DNA from: Sulfitobacter faviae
GTDB lineage: Bacteria; Pseudomonadota; Alphaproteobacteria; Rhodobacterales; Rhodobacteraceae
NCBI RefSeq assembly: GCF_029870955.1
Contig: NZ_PGFQ01000001.1
Location: forward strand, 2,790,001-2,854,000
Direction of reading: 5' to 3'
DNA: 64,000 bases
Part shown: piece by piece, positions 47,231 through 56,344 of the stretch
Position numbering within the stretch: the stretch's first letter is position 1
Layout of the letters: each line of letters starts with the position of its first letter
Program-made: the position numbers and the translations under genes
Notes under the pieces: model-generated
The model's database searches: none
The model's input: only the letters and a program-made list of their open reading frames with translations
Told to the model about the DNA's origin: nothing

Positions 47231-50200
47231 ATGAACGATCCGCGCAATATCACCCTCTCCGGCGTTCCCGAAGGCTATGATGCCCGCGCCATCCTCGATG
47301 AAATCGCCAAGGGCGGCCAGCCGGTGGTCCATGTGGCGCGCGATGACAAGCGCATGGCGGCGATGCAGGCTGCCTTGCGGTTCTACGCCCCCGACATGCC
47401 GGTCGTCACCTTCCCGGGGTGGGATTGCCTGCCCTATGACCGGGTGTCACCCAACGCCGATATCTCGGCCCGGCGGATGGCGACGCTGGCGGCGCTGGTG
47501 CATGGGATGCCCGATCAGTTCGTCTTGCTGACGACCTTGAACGCGGCCAGCCAACGCATCCCCGCCCGCGACACCCTGCGCGACGCGGCCTTTGCCGCCC
47601 GCGTGGGCAGCCGGATCGACGAAAAGGCGCTGCGCGCGTTTCTGGTGCGCATGGGCTTTGTGCAAAGCCCCACGGTGATGGAGCCGGGCGATTACGCGGT
47701 GCGCGGCGGGATCATCGACATTTACCCGCCCGGCGATCTTGGCCCGGTGCGGCTCGATCTCTTCGGCGATGTGCTGGATGGCGCGCGGCGGTTTGATCCA
47801 GCGACGCAGCGGACGACCGAAAAGCTCGATCTGGTGGAACTCGCCCCGGTGAGCGAGGTCATCCTCGACGAGGCCGCGATCACCCGGTTCCGGCAGAACT
47901 ACCGTATCGAATTCGGCGCCGCGGGCACCGACGATCCGCTTTACGAGGCGATCAGCGCGGGCCGCAAACATCAGGGCGCGGAGCATTGGCTCGCGTTTTT
48001 CCACGATGATCTGGAAACGCTTTTCGACTATCTGCCCAAGGCGACGGTCACTCTGGACGATCAACTGACCCCGATGCGGATTGCGCGGTGGGAAACCATC
48101 GAAGACCAGTATGAGACCCGCAAACTGGCGATGAAGACGCGCTCGAAGATGGACAGCGTGTACAAACCCGCCCCGCCGGAGGGGCTATACCTGACCGATG
48201 AGGCTTGGACCCAAGCGTTGCTGGATCATCGGGTGATCCAGTTCAACCCGCTGCCGCAGCCCACGGGGCCGGGGGTGCTGGATGCAGGCGCGCGGCTCGG
48301 GCGCAATTTCGCCCCTGAGCGACAGCAGGAATCCGTTAGTCTTTTCGGTGCTTTGGCCGCGCATATTAAAGCAAAGCTTGAGGTTGGGCCGGTGCTGATC
48401 GCCAGCTACTCCGAAGGCGCGCGGGAGCGCCTGACCGGGCTGATCGAAGACGAAGGTCTGGCCGAGGCGATCCCGGTGATGGATGCCACCCGCATCGGAA
48501 AGCGCGGGCTGCATCTGGCGGTTTGGGCGCTGGAGCACGGCTTCGAGGCGCCGGGGATGACGGTGATCTCAGAACAGGACGTGCTGGGCGACCGTCTGAT
48601 CCGTGCGCCGAAACGCAAGCGCCGGGCCGAGAACTTTCTGACCGAGGCGCAAAGCCTCAGCCCCGGCGATCTGGTGGTTCATGTCGACCACGGCATCGGG
48701 CGCTATCACGGGATGGAGGTGGTCACCGCCGCAGGCGCCGCGCATGAGTGCCTCGTGCTGGAATATGCCGAACAGTCAAAGCTTTACCTGCCGGTGGAGA
48801 ATATTGAACTGCTGTCGCGCTACGGGCATGAGGAAGGGCTTTTGGATAAGCTCGGCGGTGGTGCATGGCAGTCTAAAAAGGCCAAGCTCAAAGAGCGCAT
48901 TCGCGAGATGGCGGACAAGCTCATCCGCATCGCCGCCGAACGCAGCCTGCGCAAAGCGCCCGTGCTCGACCCGCCGCCGGGCATGTGGGATGCCTTCTCG
49001 GCCCGTTTCCCTTACACGGAAACCGACGACCAGCTCCGCGCCATCGGTGATGTGATCGAAGATCTGACCTCCGGCAACCCGATGGACCGTCTGGTCTGCG
49101 GCGATGTGGGTTTCGGCAAGACCGAGGTGGCGATGCGCGCGGCTTTCGTCGCGGCCATGTCGGGCGTGCAGGTCGCGGTGATCGCGCCGACGACCCTGCT
49201 CGCGCGGCAGCACTACAAGAGCTTCGCGGAACGCTTCCGCGGCTTCCCGATCAACGTGCGGCAACTCAGCCGTTTCGTCTCGGCCAAGGAGGCGGCGGCG
49301 ACGCGTGAGGGGATGGCCAAGGGCACGGTCGATATCGTCATCGGCACCCATGCGCTGCTGGCAAAGGGTATTCGTTTCAACGACCTAGGCTTGTTGATTA
49401 TCGATGAAGAACAACACTTTGGCGTCACCCATAAGGAGCGGTTGAAGGCGCTGCGCACGGATATCCACGTGCTGACCCTGACCGCCACGCCGATCCCGCG
49501 CACCTTGCAACTGTCGCTCACCGGCGTGCGCGATCTGTCGATCATCGGCACGCCGCCCGTGGACCGCTTGTCGATCCGCACCTATGTCAGCGAGTTCGAC
49601 GCGGTGACCATCCGCGAGGCGCTCTTGCGCGAGCATTACCGCGGCGGGCAGAGCTTCTACGTTGTGCCGCGCGTCAGCGACCTGCGCGAGATCGAGGAGT
49701 TCCTGAAGGCACAACTGCCCGAGCTTTCTTACGTCGTCGCCCACGGCCAGATGGCGCCGGGGGAGCTCGACGACCGAATGAACGCTTTCTACGACGGCAA
49801 GTTCGACATTCTGTTGGCCACGACCATCGTGGAATCCGGCCTCGACATTCCCACCGCCAACACGATGATCGTCCACCGCGCGGATATGTTCGGGCTGGCG
49901 CAGCTCTACCAGATCCGGGGTCGGGTGGGGCGTTCGAAAACGCGCGCCTATGCCTATCTCACGACCAAGCCCCGCGCCAAGCTGACCGACACGGCGCAGA
50001 AACGCCTGCGGGTGCTGGGCAGCCTCGACACGCTCGGCGCGGGCTTCACGCTGGCGTCCCAAGACCTCGACATTCGCGGCGCGGGCAACCTGCTGGGCGA
50101 AGAACAGTCCGGCCAGATGCGCGACGTGGGTTTCGAGCTTTACCAGTCCATGCTGGAAGAGGCGATTGCCAAGATCAAAGCGGGCGAGCTGGAGGGGCTG

Positions 50201-50701
50201 TCGGAGGCCGACGAGCAATGGGCGCCGCAGATCAACCTTGGCGTGCCGGTGCTGATCCCCGAAGACTATGTGCCCGACCTCGACGTGCGGCTCGGCCTCT
50301 ATCGCCGCCTCAGCGAGCTATCGACCAAGGTTGAGCTGGAAGGCTTCGCCGCCGAGCTGATCGACCGTTTCGGCAAGCTGCCGAAAGAGGTCAACACGCT
50401 GATGCTGGTGGTGCGGATCAAGGCGATGTGCAAACGCGCCGGGATCGCCAAGCTCGACGGCGGGCCGAAGGGGGCGACGATCCAGTTCCACAACGACAAA
50501 TTCGCCTCGCCCGAGGGGTTGGTGAAGTTCATCCAAGACCAGCGCGGGCTGGCGAAGGTGAAGGACAACAAGATCGTCGTGCGCCGGGATTGGAAGACGG
50601 ATGCCGATAAGATCAAAGGCGCCTTTGCCATCGCACGCGACTTGGCCGAACATGTGATCGCCAAGGAAAAGACTGCGAAAAAGGCCAAGGCGAAGGGCTA
50701 A
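47231..50701 (+). CDS. mfd: Transcription-repair coupling factor Mfd
   Basis: A 1156-residue ATPase that pushes stalled RNA polymerase off damaged DNA and recruits UvrA. The N-terminal UvrB-homology module includes WDCLPYDRVSPN, GDYAVRGGIIDIYPPG and the relay. The RNA-polymerase interaction domain is GDLVVHVDHGIGRYHGMEVV. The motor has Walker A CGDVGFGKTEVA, DEEQ box IIDEEQHFGV, TATPIPRTLQ and the QIRGRVGRS helicase motif, and ends with the TRCF C-terminal domain. No frameshift despite its length. Start at 47231 gives MNDPRNITLSG. Confidence 0.97.
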   Translation: MNDPRNITLSGVPEGYDARAILDEIAKGGQPVVHVARDDKRMAAMQAALRFYAPDMPVVTFPGWDCLPYDRVSPNADISARRMATLAALVHGMPDQFVLLTTLNAASQRIPARDTLRDAAFAARVGSRIDEKALRAFLVRMGFVQSPTVMEPGDYAVRGGIIDIYPPGDLGPVRLDLFGDVLDGARRFDPATQRTTEKLDLVELAPVSEVILDEAAITRFRQNYRIEFGAAGTDDPLYEAISAGRKHQGAEHWLAFFHDDLETLFDYLPKATVTLDDQLTPMRIARWETIEDQYETRKLAMKTRSKMDSVYKPAPPEGLYLTDEAWTQALLDHRVIQFNPLPQPTGPGVLDAGARLGRNFAPERQQESVSLFGALAAHIKAKLEVGPVLIASYSEGARERLTGLIEDEGLAEAIPVMDATRIGKRGLHLAVWALEHGFEAPGMTVISEQDVLGDRLIRAPKRKRRAENFLTEAQSLSPGDLVVHVDHGIGRYHGMEVVTAAGAAHECLVLEYAEQSKLYLPVENIELLSRYGHEEGLLDKLGGGAWQSKKAKLKERIREMADKLIRIAAERSLRKAPVLDPPPGMWDAFSARFPYTETDDQLRAIGDVIEDLTSGNPMDRLVCGDVGFGKTEVAMRAAFVAAMSGVQVAVIAPTTLLARQHYKSFAERFRGFPINVRQLSRFVSAKEAAATREGMAKGTVDIVIGTHALLAKGIRFNDLGLLIIDEEQHFGVTHKERLKALRTDIHVLTLTATPIPRTLQLSLTGVRDLSIIGTPPVDRLSIRTYVSEFDAVTIREALLREHYRGGQSFYVVPRVSDLREIEEFLKAQLPELSYVVAHGQMAPGELDDRMNAFYDGKFDILLATTIVESGLDIPTANTMIVHRADMFGLAQLYQIRGRVGRSKTRAYAYLTTKPRAKLTDTAQKRLRVLGSLDTLGAGFTLASQDLDIRGAGNLLGEEQSGQMRDVGFELYQSMLEEAIAKIKAGELEGLSEADEQWAPQINLGVPVLIPEDYVPDLDVRLGLYRRLSELSTKVELEGFAAELIDRFGKLPKEVNTLMLVVRIKAMCKRAGIAKLDGGPKGATIQFHNDKFASPEGLVKFIQDQRGLAKVKDNKIVVRRDWKTDADKIKGAFAIARDLAEHVIAKEKTAKKAKAKG

Positions 50702-50720
50702 GCCCTTCGAAAGGCGGCGG

Positions 50721-51953
50721 TTATTCCGCCGCCGCTGGCTGCCGGTTCTCCACCCGCCCCATGTAGAGCATCAGCGCATAGGCCGCGATTGCCATCAGTA
50801 GCATGGCCAGCGCCAGCGGCTTGGTGGTGCCGTCGAACATCAACCCCACCGGGGAGGCGATCAGCGCCGCCAGCACGGTGGAAATTGCCCCCACGACCGA
50901 AGCCGCCATGCCTGCGATATGGCCCATCGGCTCCATCGCGATGGCGTTGAGGTTGCCCAATGTCAGCCCCGCCTGGAAGAACAGGCAGGTCTGGAAGAAC
51001 ACGAAGGCGGCGAAACCATAAGGGTCGGGCAGGGCACCGAGGTTGAGGAAATACATGGCCCCCGACAGCAGGATTTGGACGCCCAAGGCGATGGTCACCA
51101 GCCGCCGCATGCCGTAGCGGACGACCAAAAGCGCGTTGATCAGGCTGGCGCTGGCCGCCACCACGGCGATGCCGCCGAACCACAGCGGGAAGCTTTCGCC
51201 GCGGCCATAGACGGTGTCATAGATCGGCTGCACCAGCATCAGCATCGAAAAGAGCATCGCCATGGCAAGCGACTGCACGAGGATCGACAGGCGCACCGTG
51301 GGGTGGCCCACCAACTCGCGCACCGCGCCAATGATCAGCCGTGCGCGCAGCGGACGGCGGTCTTCGGGGGCGAGGGTTTCGGGCAGGCGCAGGGCCATCC
51401 AGATGACCGAAATGAGCGAGAAGGCCATGAAGGCCATGAAGATCGCGCGCCAGCCCGCCGTGAGGATGATCCCCGCGCCCAGCATCGGGGCCAAGGCGGG
51501 CACCAGCGCGAAGACCATCATCACCACCGACATGATCCGCGCCATCTCGCGCCCCGCATAGAGGTCACGAATGATCGCCACGGCCACCACACGCGGGCCA
51601 GAGGCGCCAAGCCCTTGGAAGATGCGTGCCACCAGCATGATTTCGAGAGAGTTGCTCATCCAAGCGACGAAGGCCGAAAGACAATAGAGCGCCGCCCCGC
51701 CGAAGACCACATTGCGGCGGCCGAATGCATCCGACAGCGCGCCGCTAAAGAATGTGCCCAGCCCCATGCCCAGCACGAAGGCTGTCAGGATCAGCGGGGC
51801 GCGGTGGGCCATCTCGGGCGAGAGTTCCGCCGCGATCTCGGGCAGGGCTGGCAGCATCGCGTCGATGGAAAAGGCGATGGTGGCGATCATCATCGCGATA
51901 AGGCCGACGAATTCGATCCGCCCCATGGAGAATTTTGGATTTTCGGTGGTCAC
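50721..51953 (-). CDS. MFS multidrug transporter, Bcr/CflA family
   Basis: A 410-residue membrane protein with about twelve transmembrane segments. The family motifs are DAMLPALPEIAAEL in helix 1, GTFFSGALSDAFGRRNVVFGG (MFS motif A), RIFQGLGASGPRVVAVAIIRDLY and GWRAIFMAFMAFSLI. This places it in the Bcr/CflA drug-efflux group, exporting drugs such as bicyclomycin or chloramphenicol, or sulfonamides or metabolites. The substrate is not predictable. The gene is convergent with mfd and separated by about 20 bases. Upstream lies a palindromic stretch, which could hold its control site. Confidence 0.9.
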   Translation of the reverse strand: MTTENPKFSMGRIEFVGLIAMMIATIAFSIDAMLPALPEIAAELSPEMAHRAPLILTAFVLGMGLGTFFSGALSDAFGRRNVVFGGAALYCLSAFVAWMSNSLEIMLVARIFQGLGASGPRVVAVAIIRDLYAGREMARIMSVVMMVFALVPALAPMLGAGIILTAGWRAIFMAFMAFSLISVIWMALRLPETLAPEDRRPLRARLIIGAVRELVGHPTVRLSILVQSLAMAMLFSMLMLVQPIYDTVYGRGESFPLWFGGIAVVAASASLINALLVVRYGMRRLVTIALGVQILLSGAMYFLNLGALPDPYGFAAFVFFQTCLFFQAGLTLGNLNAIAMEPMGHIAGMAASVVGAISTVLAALIASPVGLMFDGTTKPLALAMLLMAIAAYALMLYMGRVENRQPAAAE

Positions 51954-52024
51954 GAAGGCGCACTCCGGCGATTGTCCCGAACGGCGGATCCGTTTGGGCA
52001 GGATTCAGGGAATAACTTGTGGTT

Positions 52025-52047
52025 GCGCTCTCGATAGTCGAGAACGC
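52025..52047. promoter_or_regulatory. Palindrome between MFS and DsbA-family genes
   Basis: gcgctctcga and tcgagaacgc (10 bp, one mismatch) are separated by TAG. It lies about 75 bases upstream of the MFS start and just past the DsbA-gene end. A repressor operator is possible. Confidence 0.3.
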
Positions 52048-52074
52048 TTAACTTGGCAATGATTGCCGCCCTGT

Positions 52075-52719
52075 TTAGTCTTGCTGATTGGTCAGATCGG
52101 CAATGACCTGCGCCCATAGCTCGGGCGGCTGCGCGCCGGGCACGGCATGGGTGTTGGCAACGATGAAGGTCGGCACCGAGTTCACGCCCATCTTGCGGCT
52201 ATGGGCATCACGGTCGCGGATGTCCTGCGCATCGACATCGGATTTCAGCAGGCGGGTGACCACGGCGGCGTCCATCTCGATACTGTCAGCGATATCGGCC
52301 AACACTTCGGCGTCACCGATATCGCGGGCATCGACGAAATAGGCTTTGAAAAGGGCAGAGACGGCTGCGGTCTGGCGGCCTTCGATCCCGGCCCAGTGGA
52401 TCAGACGGTGCGCATCGAGCGTGTTGGGCGTGCGCTGCATGGCCTCGAAGTTGATCTTCAGCCCGGCCTTCTCGGCATGTTCCACGACCGGTGCATAGGC
52501 GCGCACGGCGCCTTCCTTGCCGCCGAACTTGCGTTCAAGATAGCTGCGCCGGTCCATGCCTTCGCGCGGCATCTCGGGGTTGAGCTGGAACGGGTGCCAT
52601 TCGATGGCAAAAGGGTGGTCGGGATGGTCCTGCAAAGCGCGGTCGAGATGCGCCTTGCCGATATAGCACCACGGGCAGATCGGGTCTGACATGATATCGA
52701 GTTTGATCGCTTCGGCCAT
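52075..52719 (-). CDS. DsbA-family oxidoreductase, FrnE-type
   Basis: A 214-residue cytosolic thioredoxin-fold protein. The redox motif is CPWC in DIMSDPICPWCYIGK (residues about 11-25), followed by the DsbA helical insertion with HPFQLNPEMP and a cis-Pro loop in MGVNSVPTFIV. No signal peptide, so the cytosolic FrnE/2-hydroxychromene isomerase branch fits. The start at 52719 (MAEAIKLDIMSD) is chosen over the first in-frame ATG, which is 12 bases upstream. Substrate unknown. Confidence 0.9.
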   Translation of the reverse strand: MAEAIKLDIMSDPICPWCYIGKAHLDRALQDHPDHPFAIEWHPFQLNPEMPREGMDRRSYLERKFGGKEGAVRAYAPVVEHAEKAGLKINFEAMQRTPNTLDAHRLIHWAGIEGRQTAAVSALFKAYFVDARDIGDAEVLADIADSIEMDAAVVTRLLKSDVDAQDIRDRDAHSRKMGVNSVPTFIVANTHAVPGAQPPELWAQVIADLTNQQD

Positions 52720-52821
52720 GATGCGCCCCATCTATTGCTGCGCAATGGGCATAGCGGGCCGGGGCCGGTATCGCAAGCGGGCAGCGTTGCAAGCGCCCCG
52801 AGGCGCGGCTATAGCAAGCCC

Positions 52822-53444
52822 ATGACAGATACGCCGCCCCGTTCCCTGATCCAGATCGCCCGCGAAAGCGGCGCGAGCGAGACCGCCCCGCCGGTCGACC
52901 TTGGTGCAAGGGTGCGCGAGCTGCGCAAGGCGCGCAATTGGACGCTGGAACAGGCCGCGCGGCAGGCGGGGCTGGCGCGCTCGACCTTGAGCAAGATCGA
53001 GAACGGGTTGATGTCGCCCACCTATGACGCGCTGAAAAAGCTCGCCGTGGGGCTAGAGATCACCGTGCCGCAGCTTTTCACCCCGCCCGCGGGGAGAAGA
53101 TCACCGGCCGCATGGCCGTGACCCGCGCCGAGGAAGGTGCGCCCAAGGCCACCGGCACCTATGAGCATGTCCTGCTGGCCGACGCGCTGCGCAAGAAGCA
53201 GATGCTGCCCTACCGCGCCCGCATCCGCGCCCGCCGGATGGAGGAGTTCGACGGCTGGGTGCGCCATGACGGGGAGGAGTTCCTCTATGTGCTGACCGGC
53301 ATGGTGCGGCTCTTCACCGAGTTTTACGAACCCGTCGACATGCGCCGGGGCGATAGCGCCTATTACGACGCTACCATGGGGCATAACGTTGTCTCGCTCA
53401 GCGATGAGGATGCGACGATCCTCTGGGTGACCTCACTGGTCTGA
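52822..53444 (+). CDS. XRE-family regulator with C-terminal cupin (one-base frameshift in the read sequence)
   Basis: A small regulator of 207 residues after correction. Residues about 28-85 form the Cro/C1-type HTH (VRELRKARNWTLEQAARQAGLARSTLSKIENGLMSPTYDALKK). The C-terminal half is a cupin, with MEEFDGWVRHDGEEFLYVLTGMVRLF and RRGDSAYYDATMGHN. The frame breaks at a GGGG run (53091-53094); one added G gives PAGEKITGRMAVTRAEEG. This architecture is that of amino-acid or polyamine-type regulators such as PuuR. The gene is convergent with the binding-protein gene, which overlaps its end by 12 bases, and its target is unknown. Confidence 0.85.
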
Positions 53445-55277
53445 CCCCTCCGCCGGTTGCCACCACCAGACCTCGGGCATGAAGTTCGGCCCATCGCCGT
53501 AAAGCGGGATGGTCTCGGGGTAGGCCATGCGCGCGTCATGGGCGATCAGCCCTTCGTCGAACTGCCAAAAGGGGATGACATAGCGCCCCGCCGTCAGGAT
53601 ACGGTCAAGCGCGCGGGTCGCGGCGACGAAATCCGCCGTTTCGCGGGCCTGCAACATCCTGTCGATCATGGCATCCACCGCCGGAGAGCGCACGCCCATG
53701 AGGTTGCGCGTGCCGGGCAGATCGGCGGCCTCCGACCCCAGTAGAAACGCTGCTCCGTACCGGGGCTGAGCGACAGCGCACGGCGGAAGGTCGTCATGTC
53801 GAAATCATAGCTGTTCTGCCGTGCAACGAATTGCGCATCATCTACGGTTTCGATCTCGGCAGTGATGCCAAGTCGCTTGAGGGCCTGCGTGTAAAGCTCT
53901 GCAATCGCTATGTTTTCACGGCTTCCCTTGGACAGCAGAATGGTGAAGGTCAGCGGCGTGCCGTCGCCCCGGCGCATGACGCCGCCTTCGGCCTCGTAAC
54001 CTGCGGCATTCAGCTGCTGCATCGCGGCGCGGATGCCCGCGCGGTTGCGGGCAGAGCCGTCACCCACCGGCAGCTGATAGCCATCCACCGTGCCGGGCGG
54101 CAGCGTGTCGGCGTAATCGGCCAGCAGATCGAAAACCCGCCCCGACGCCGGACCGTCGCGCATGGCAAGGTCTGAGTTCGAGAAATAAGAGGTGATCCGG
54201 GGCAGGGTGCCGCCGGTCAACGTCTCGTTAATATACTCGAAGTTGAAGGCCGAAATCAGCGCGTCGCGCACCCGCCAATCGTCGAAAGGCGCGCGGCGGG
54301 CGTTCATGACAAAACCGGTCATGCCCGACGGTTTGCTATGCGGGAAGGTCGATTTCACCACCTCGCCGCGGGTGATCGCGGGGAAGTCGTATTGCGTGGC
54401 CCAAGTCTCGGCGTTGAATTCGCGCACGGCTGAGATTTGACCGGCCTTGAAGGCTTCGAAGAGCACATTGGCATCGCCGTAAAAGTCGATCTTCACCTCA
54501 TCGTAGTTATGCGTGCCTTGGCGAAAGGGCACCTCTGCGCCCCAGTAATCTGGGTTGCGAGTCAGCGTGACATGGCGGCCCGCCTGATAGTCGGTGATGG
54601 TATAGGGGCCACTGCCCAAGGGGATTTCAGACAGGGGGCATTGGCAAAGTCCTGCCCCGCCCATTGCGCCTTGCTCAGGATGGGGCGCATCCCGGCGAGC
54701 AGGGCAAGCTCGCGGTTGTCGCTGCTGAAAGTCATCCGCAGGCTGCGCGGGCCGGTCTGTTCGATGCTGTCGATCTGCTGGCGCAGCCCGTGGTAGCGGG
54801 GGTGGCCTTCGGTGCCGAGCAGATCGAAAGAAAAGATCACATCCTCGACGGTGACGGGCGTGCCATCGGAAAACTGCGCCTCCTCGCGCAGGGTGAATTC
54901 CACCCAAGAGCGGTCCTCAGGCACCTCGATCGTCTCGGCCAGCAGGCCGTAAAGCGCGAAGGGTTCATCCCAGGACCGCCCCATCAAGGTCTCATGGGTG
55001 AAATGCGGCAATTGCCAAGGCGCGGTGCCCTTGCGGACGAAGGGGTTGAGGCTGTCGAATCCCCCGGTATTGCCCAGAACGATCTCACCCCCTTGGGGGC
55101 TTCGGGGTTCACGTAAGGGAGGGCGTCAAAATCGGCCGGCAGAGCAGGGTCGCCATACATAGCGATTCCATGTTGCGGGGCAGCCGATGCCGCTCCCGAG
55201 AGCAGAATCAGTGAAGAAAGGGCCGCAACGCCCCGTGCTTTCGAGAAAAATTCCCGGCTCATTTTTGAAACAATCAC
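53433..55277 (-). CDS. Extracellular solute-binding protein, family 5, YejA-like (three frameshifts in the read sequence)
   Basis: A periplasmic peptide-binding protein. A signal peptide is at residues about 1-33 (GTG start, AAGGGCAG before it), followed by HGIAMYGDPALPADFDALPYVNPEAPKGG, the opening of YejA-type proteins. Three one-base gaps break it: 55088-55092 (restores PKGGEIVLGNTGGFDSLNPF), 54634-54638 (APLSEIPLGSGPYTITDY) and 53736-53739 (WGSEAADLPGTRNLM). The joined protein has 615 residues. YejA works with YejBEF in peptide or microcin C uptake, but no permease or ATPase genes are next to it, so it may be an orphan binding protein. Confidence 0.85.
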
Positions 55278-55342
55278 GATCTGCCCTTATTTTGTTGGAG
55301 TTATTCCATACCCGCGGATTCTCGCCTTATCAAACTTTTAGC

Positions 55343-55371
55343 TTGGATTGTGAGCGTGAAAGGCGTATACA
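55343..55371 (+). promoter_or_regulatory. Candidate promoter of the intergenic RNA
   Basis: TTGGAT (55343-55348) and TATACA (55366-55371) are separated by 17 bases. Transcription would begin near 55378. The -35 matches only three consensus positions, but the spacing is ideal. Confidence 0.45.
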
Positions 55372-55377
55372 GAGGTC

Positions 55378-55452
55378 ACTGCTCGATAGGTTTCTTGCCT
55401 GTATGAAACCTGCCTCAATAACTTACGCCCGCCTCGCGCGGGCGTTTTTTTT
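55378..55452 (+). ncRNA. Candidate small RNA
   Basis: About 75 bases, between the binding-protein gene (divergent) and bdhA. The first hairpin is AGGTTTC (55388-55394) with GAAACCT (55405-55411) around a 10-base loop. A single-stranded stretch of about 13 bases follows, then a strong terminator (acgcccgc/gcgggcgt, 8 bp, loop of 5) with T8. No ORF of sense length is inside. There is no plus-strand gene upstream that the terminator could serve, because the neighbour runs the other way. I do not recognise the family. It could also be an attenuated leader of bdhA. Confidence 0.5.
55425..55452 (+). terminator. Strong terminator upstream of bdhA
   Basis: An 8-bp perfect GC stem (55425-55432 and 55438-55445) and a 5-base loop are followed by eight T's. 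It is oriented toward bdhA but ends about 100 bases before its start. Confidence 0.9.
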
Positions 55453-55553
55453 GGCCAATTTTCACCGACCCTTAAGCTCCTTCGCGCAAACCCTTTCCCT
55501 TTGGCGCGCGCGCAGTACATGATGCAGGCGCAGCATGAACAAGGAGACGCGCC

Positions 55554-56339
55554 ATGGCTTTCACCATCGACCTGTCCGGCAAGACAGCCGTCATCACGGG
55601 ATCGAACTCTGGAATCGGACTGGGCATCGCCTGGGAATTGGCGCGGGCCGGGGCCGATATCGTGTTGAACTCTTTTACCGATGACGAGGCGGATCATGCG
55701 CTGGCGCAGGAGATTGCGCAGACATGCAACGTAACGGCCCGCTACATCAAGGCCGACATGTCCAAGGGGACGGACTGTCGGCGTTTGATTGCCGAAGCCG
55801 GGGTCTGTGACATTCTGGTGAACAACGCGGGCATCCAGCATGTCGCGCCAATTCCTGAGTTTCCGGCCGAGAAATGGGACGCGATCATCGCGATCAACCT
55901 GTCGTCGGCCTTTCACACCACCGCCGAGGCTTTGCCGATGATGCGCAAGGCGGGGTGGGGTCGGGTGATTAACATCGCCTCGGCCCATGGTCTGACGGCA
56001 TCGCCCTATAAATCCGCCTATATCGCCGCGAAACATGGGATCGTCGGCCTCAGCAAGACCACCGCGCTTGAGACGGCGAAAGACCCGATCACCTGCAACG
56101 CGATTTGCCCCGGCTATGTGCTGACCCCGATCGTTGAGAAGCAGATCCCCGACACGATGAAGGAGTACGACATGAGCCGCGAAGAGGTGATCGAACAGGT
56201 CATGCTCACCCGGCAGCCGTCGCGCGAATTCGCCACTGTTGAGCAGATGGGCGGCACGGCAACCTTCCTATGCTCGGATGCAGCGGCCCAGATCACCGGC
56301 ACGACGATCAGTGTCGATGGCGGCTGGACGGCTTTGTAA
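55554..56339 (+). CDS. 3-hydroxybutyrate dehydrogenase (SDR family)
   Basis: A 261-residue short-chain dehydrogenase. The NAD-binding motif is TGSNSGIGLGIA, and NNAGIQH and the catalytic tetrad NIASAHG..YKSAYIAAKHG (Ser, Tyr, Lys) are intact. ICPGYVLTPIVEKQIPD and the C-terminal end match the 3-hydroxybutyrate dehydrogenase subgroup, which oxidises D-3-hydroxybutyrate to acetoacetate in polyhydroxybutyrate turnover. AAGGAGACGCG precedes the ATG at 55554. The patatin gene follows 5 bases after the stop, so they are probably co-transcribed. The name bdhA would be usual, but I leave the symbol empty. Confidence 0.9.
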   Translation: MAFTIDLSGKTAVITGSNSGIGLGIAWELARAGADIVLNSFTDDEADHALAQEIAQTCNVTARYIKADMSKGTDCRRLIAEAGVCDILVNNAGIQHVAPIPEFPAEKWDAIIAINLSSAFHTTAEALPMMRKAGWGRVINIASAHGLTASPYKSAYIAAKHGIVGLSKTTALETAKDPITCNAICPGYVLTPIVEKQIPDTMKEYDMSREEVIEQVMLTRQPSREFATVEQMGGTATFLCSDAAAQITGTTISVDGGWTAL

Positions 56340-56344
56340 GCGCC

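Noticed and set aside
50919..52037. Plus-strand frame of 372 codons opposite the MFS gene
   Set aside because: Low-complexity, His/Gln/Arg-rich translation typical of a reversed GC-rich membrane-protein gene.
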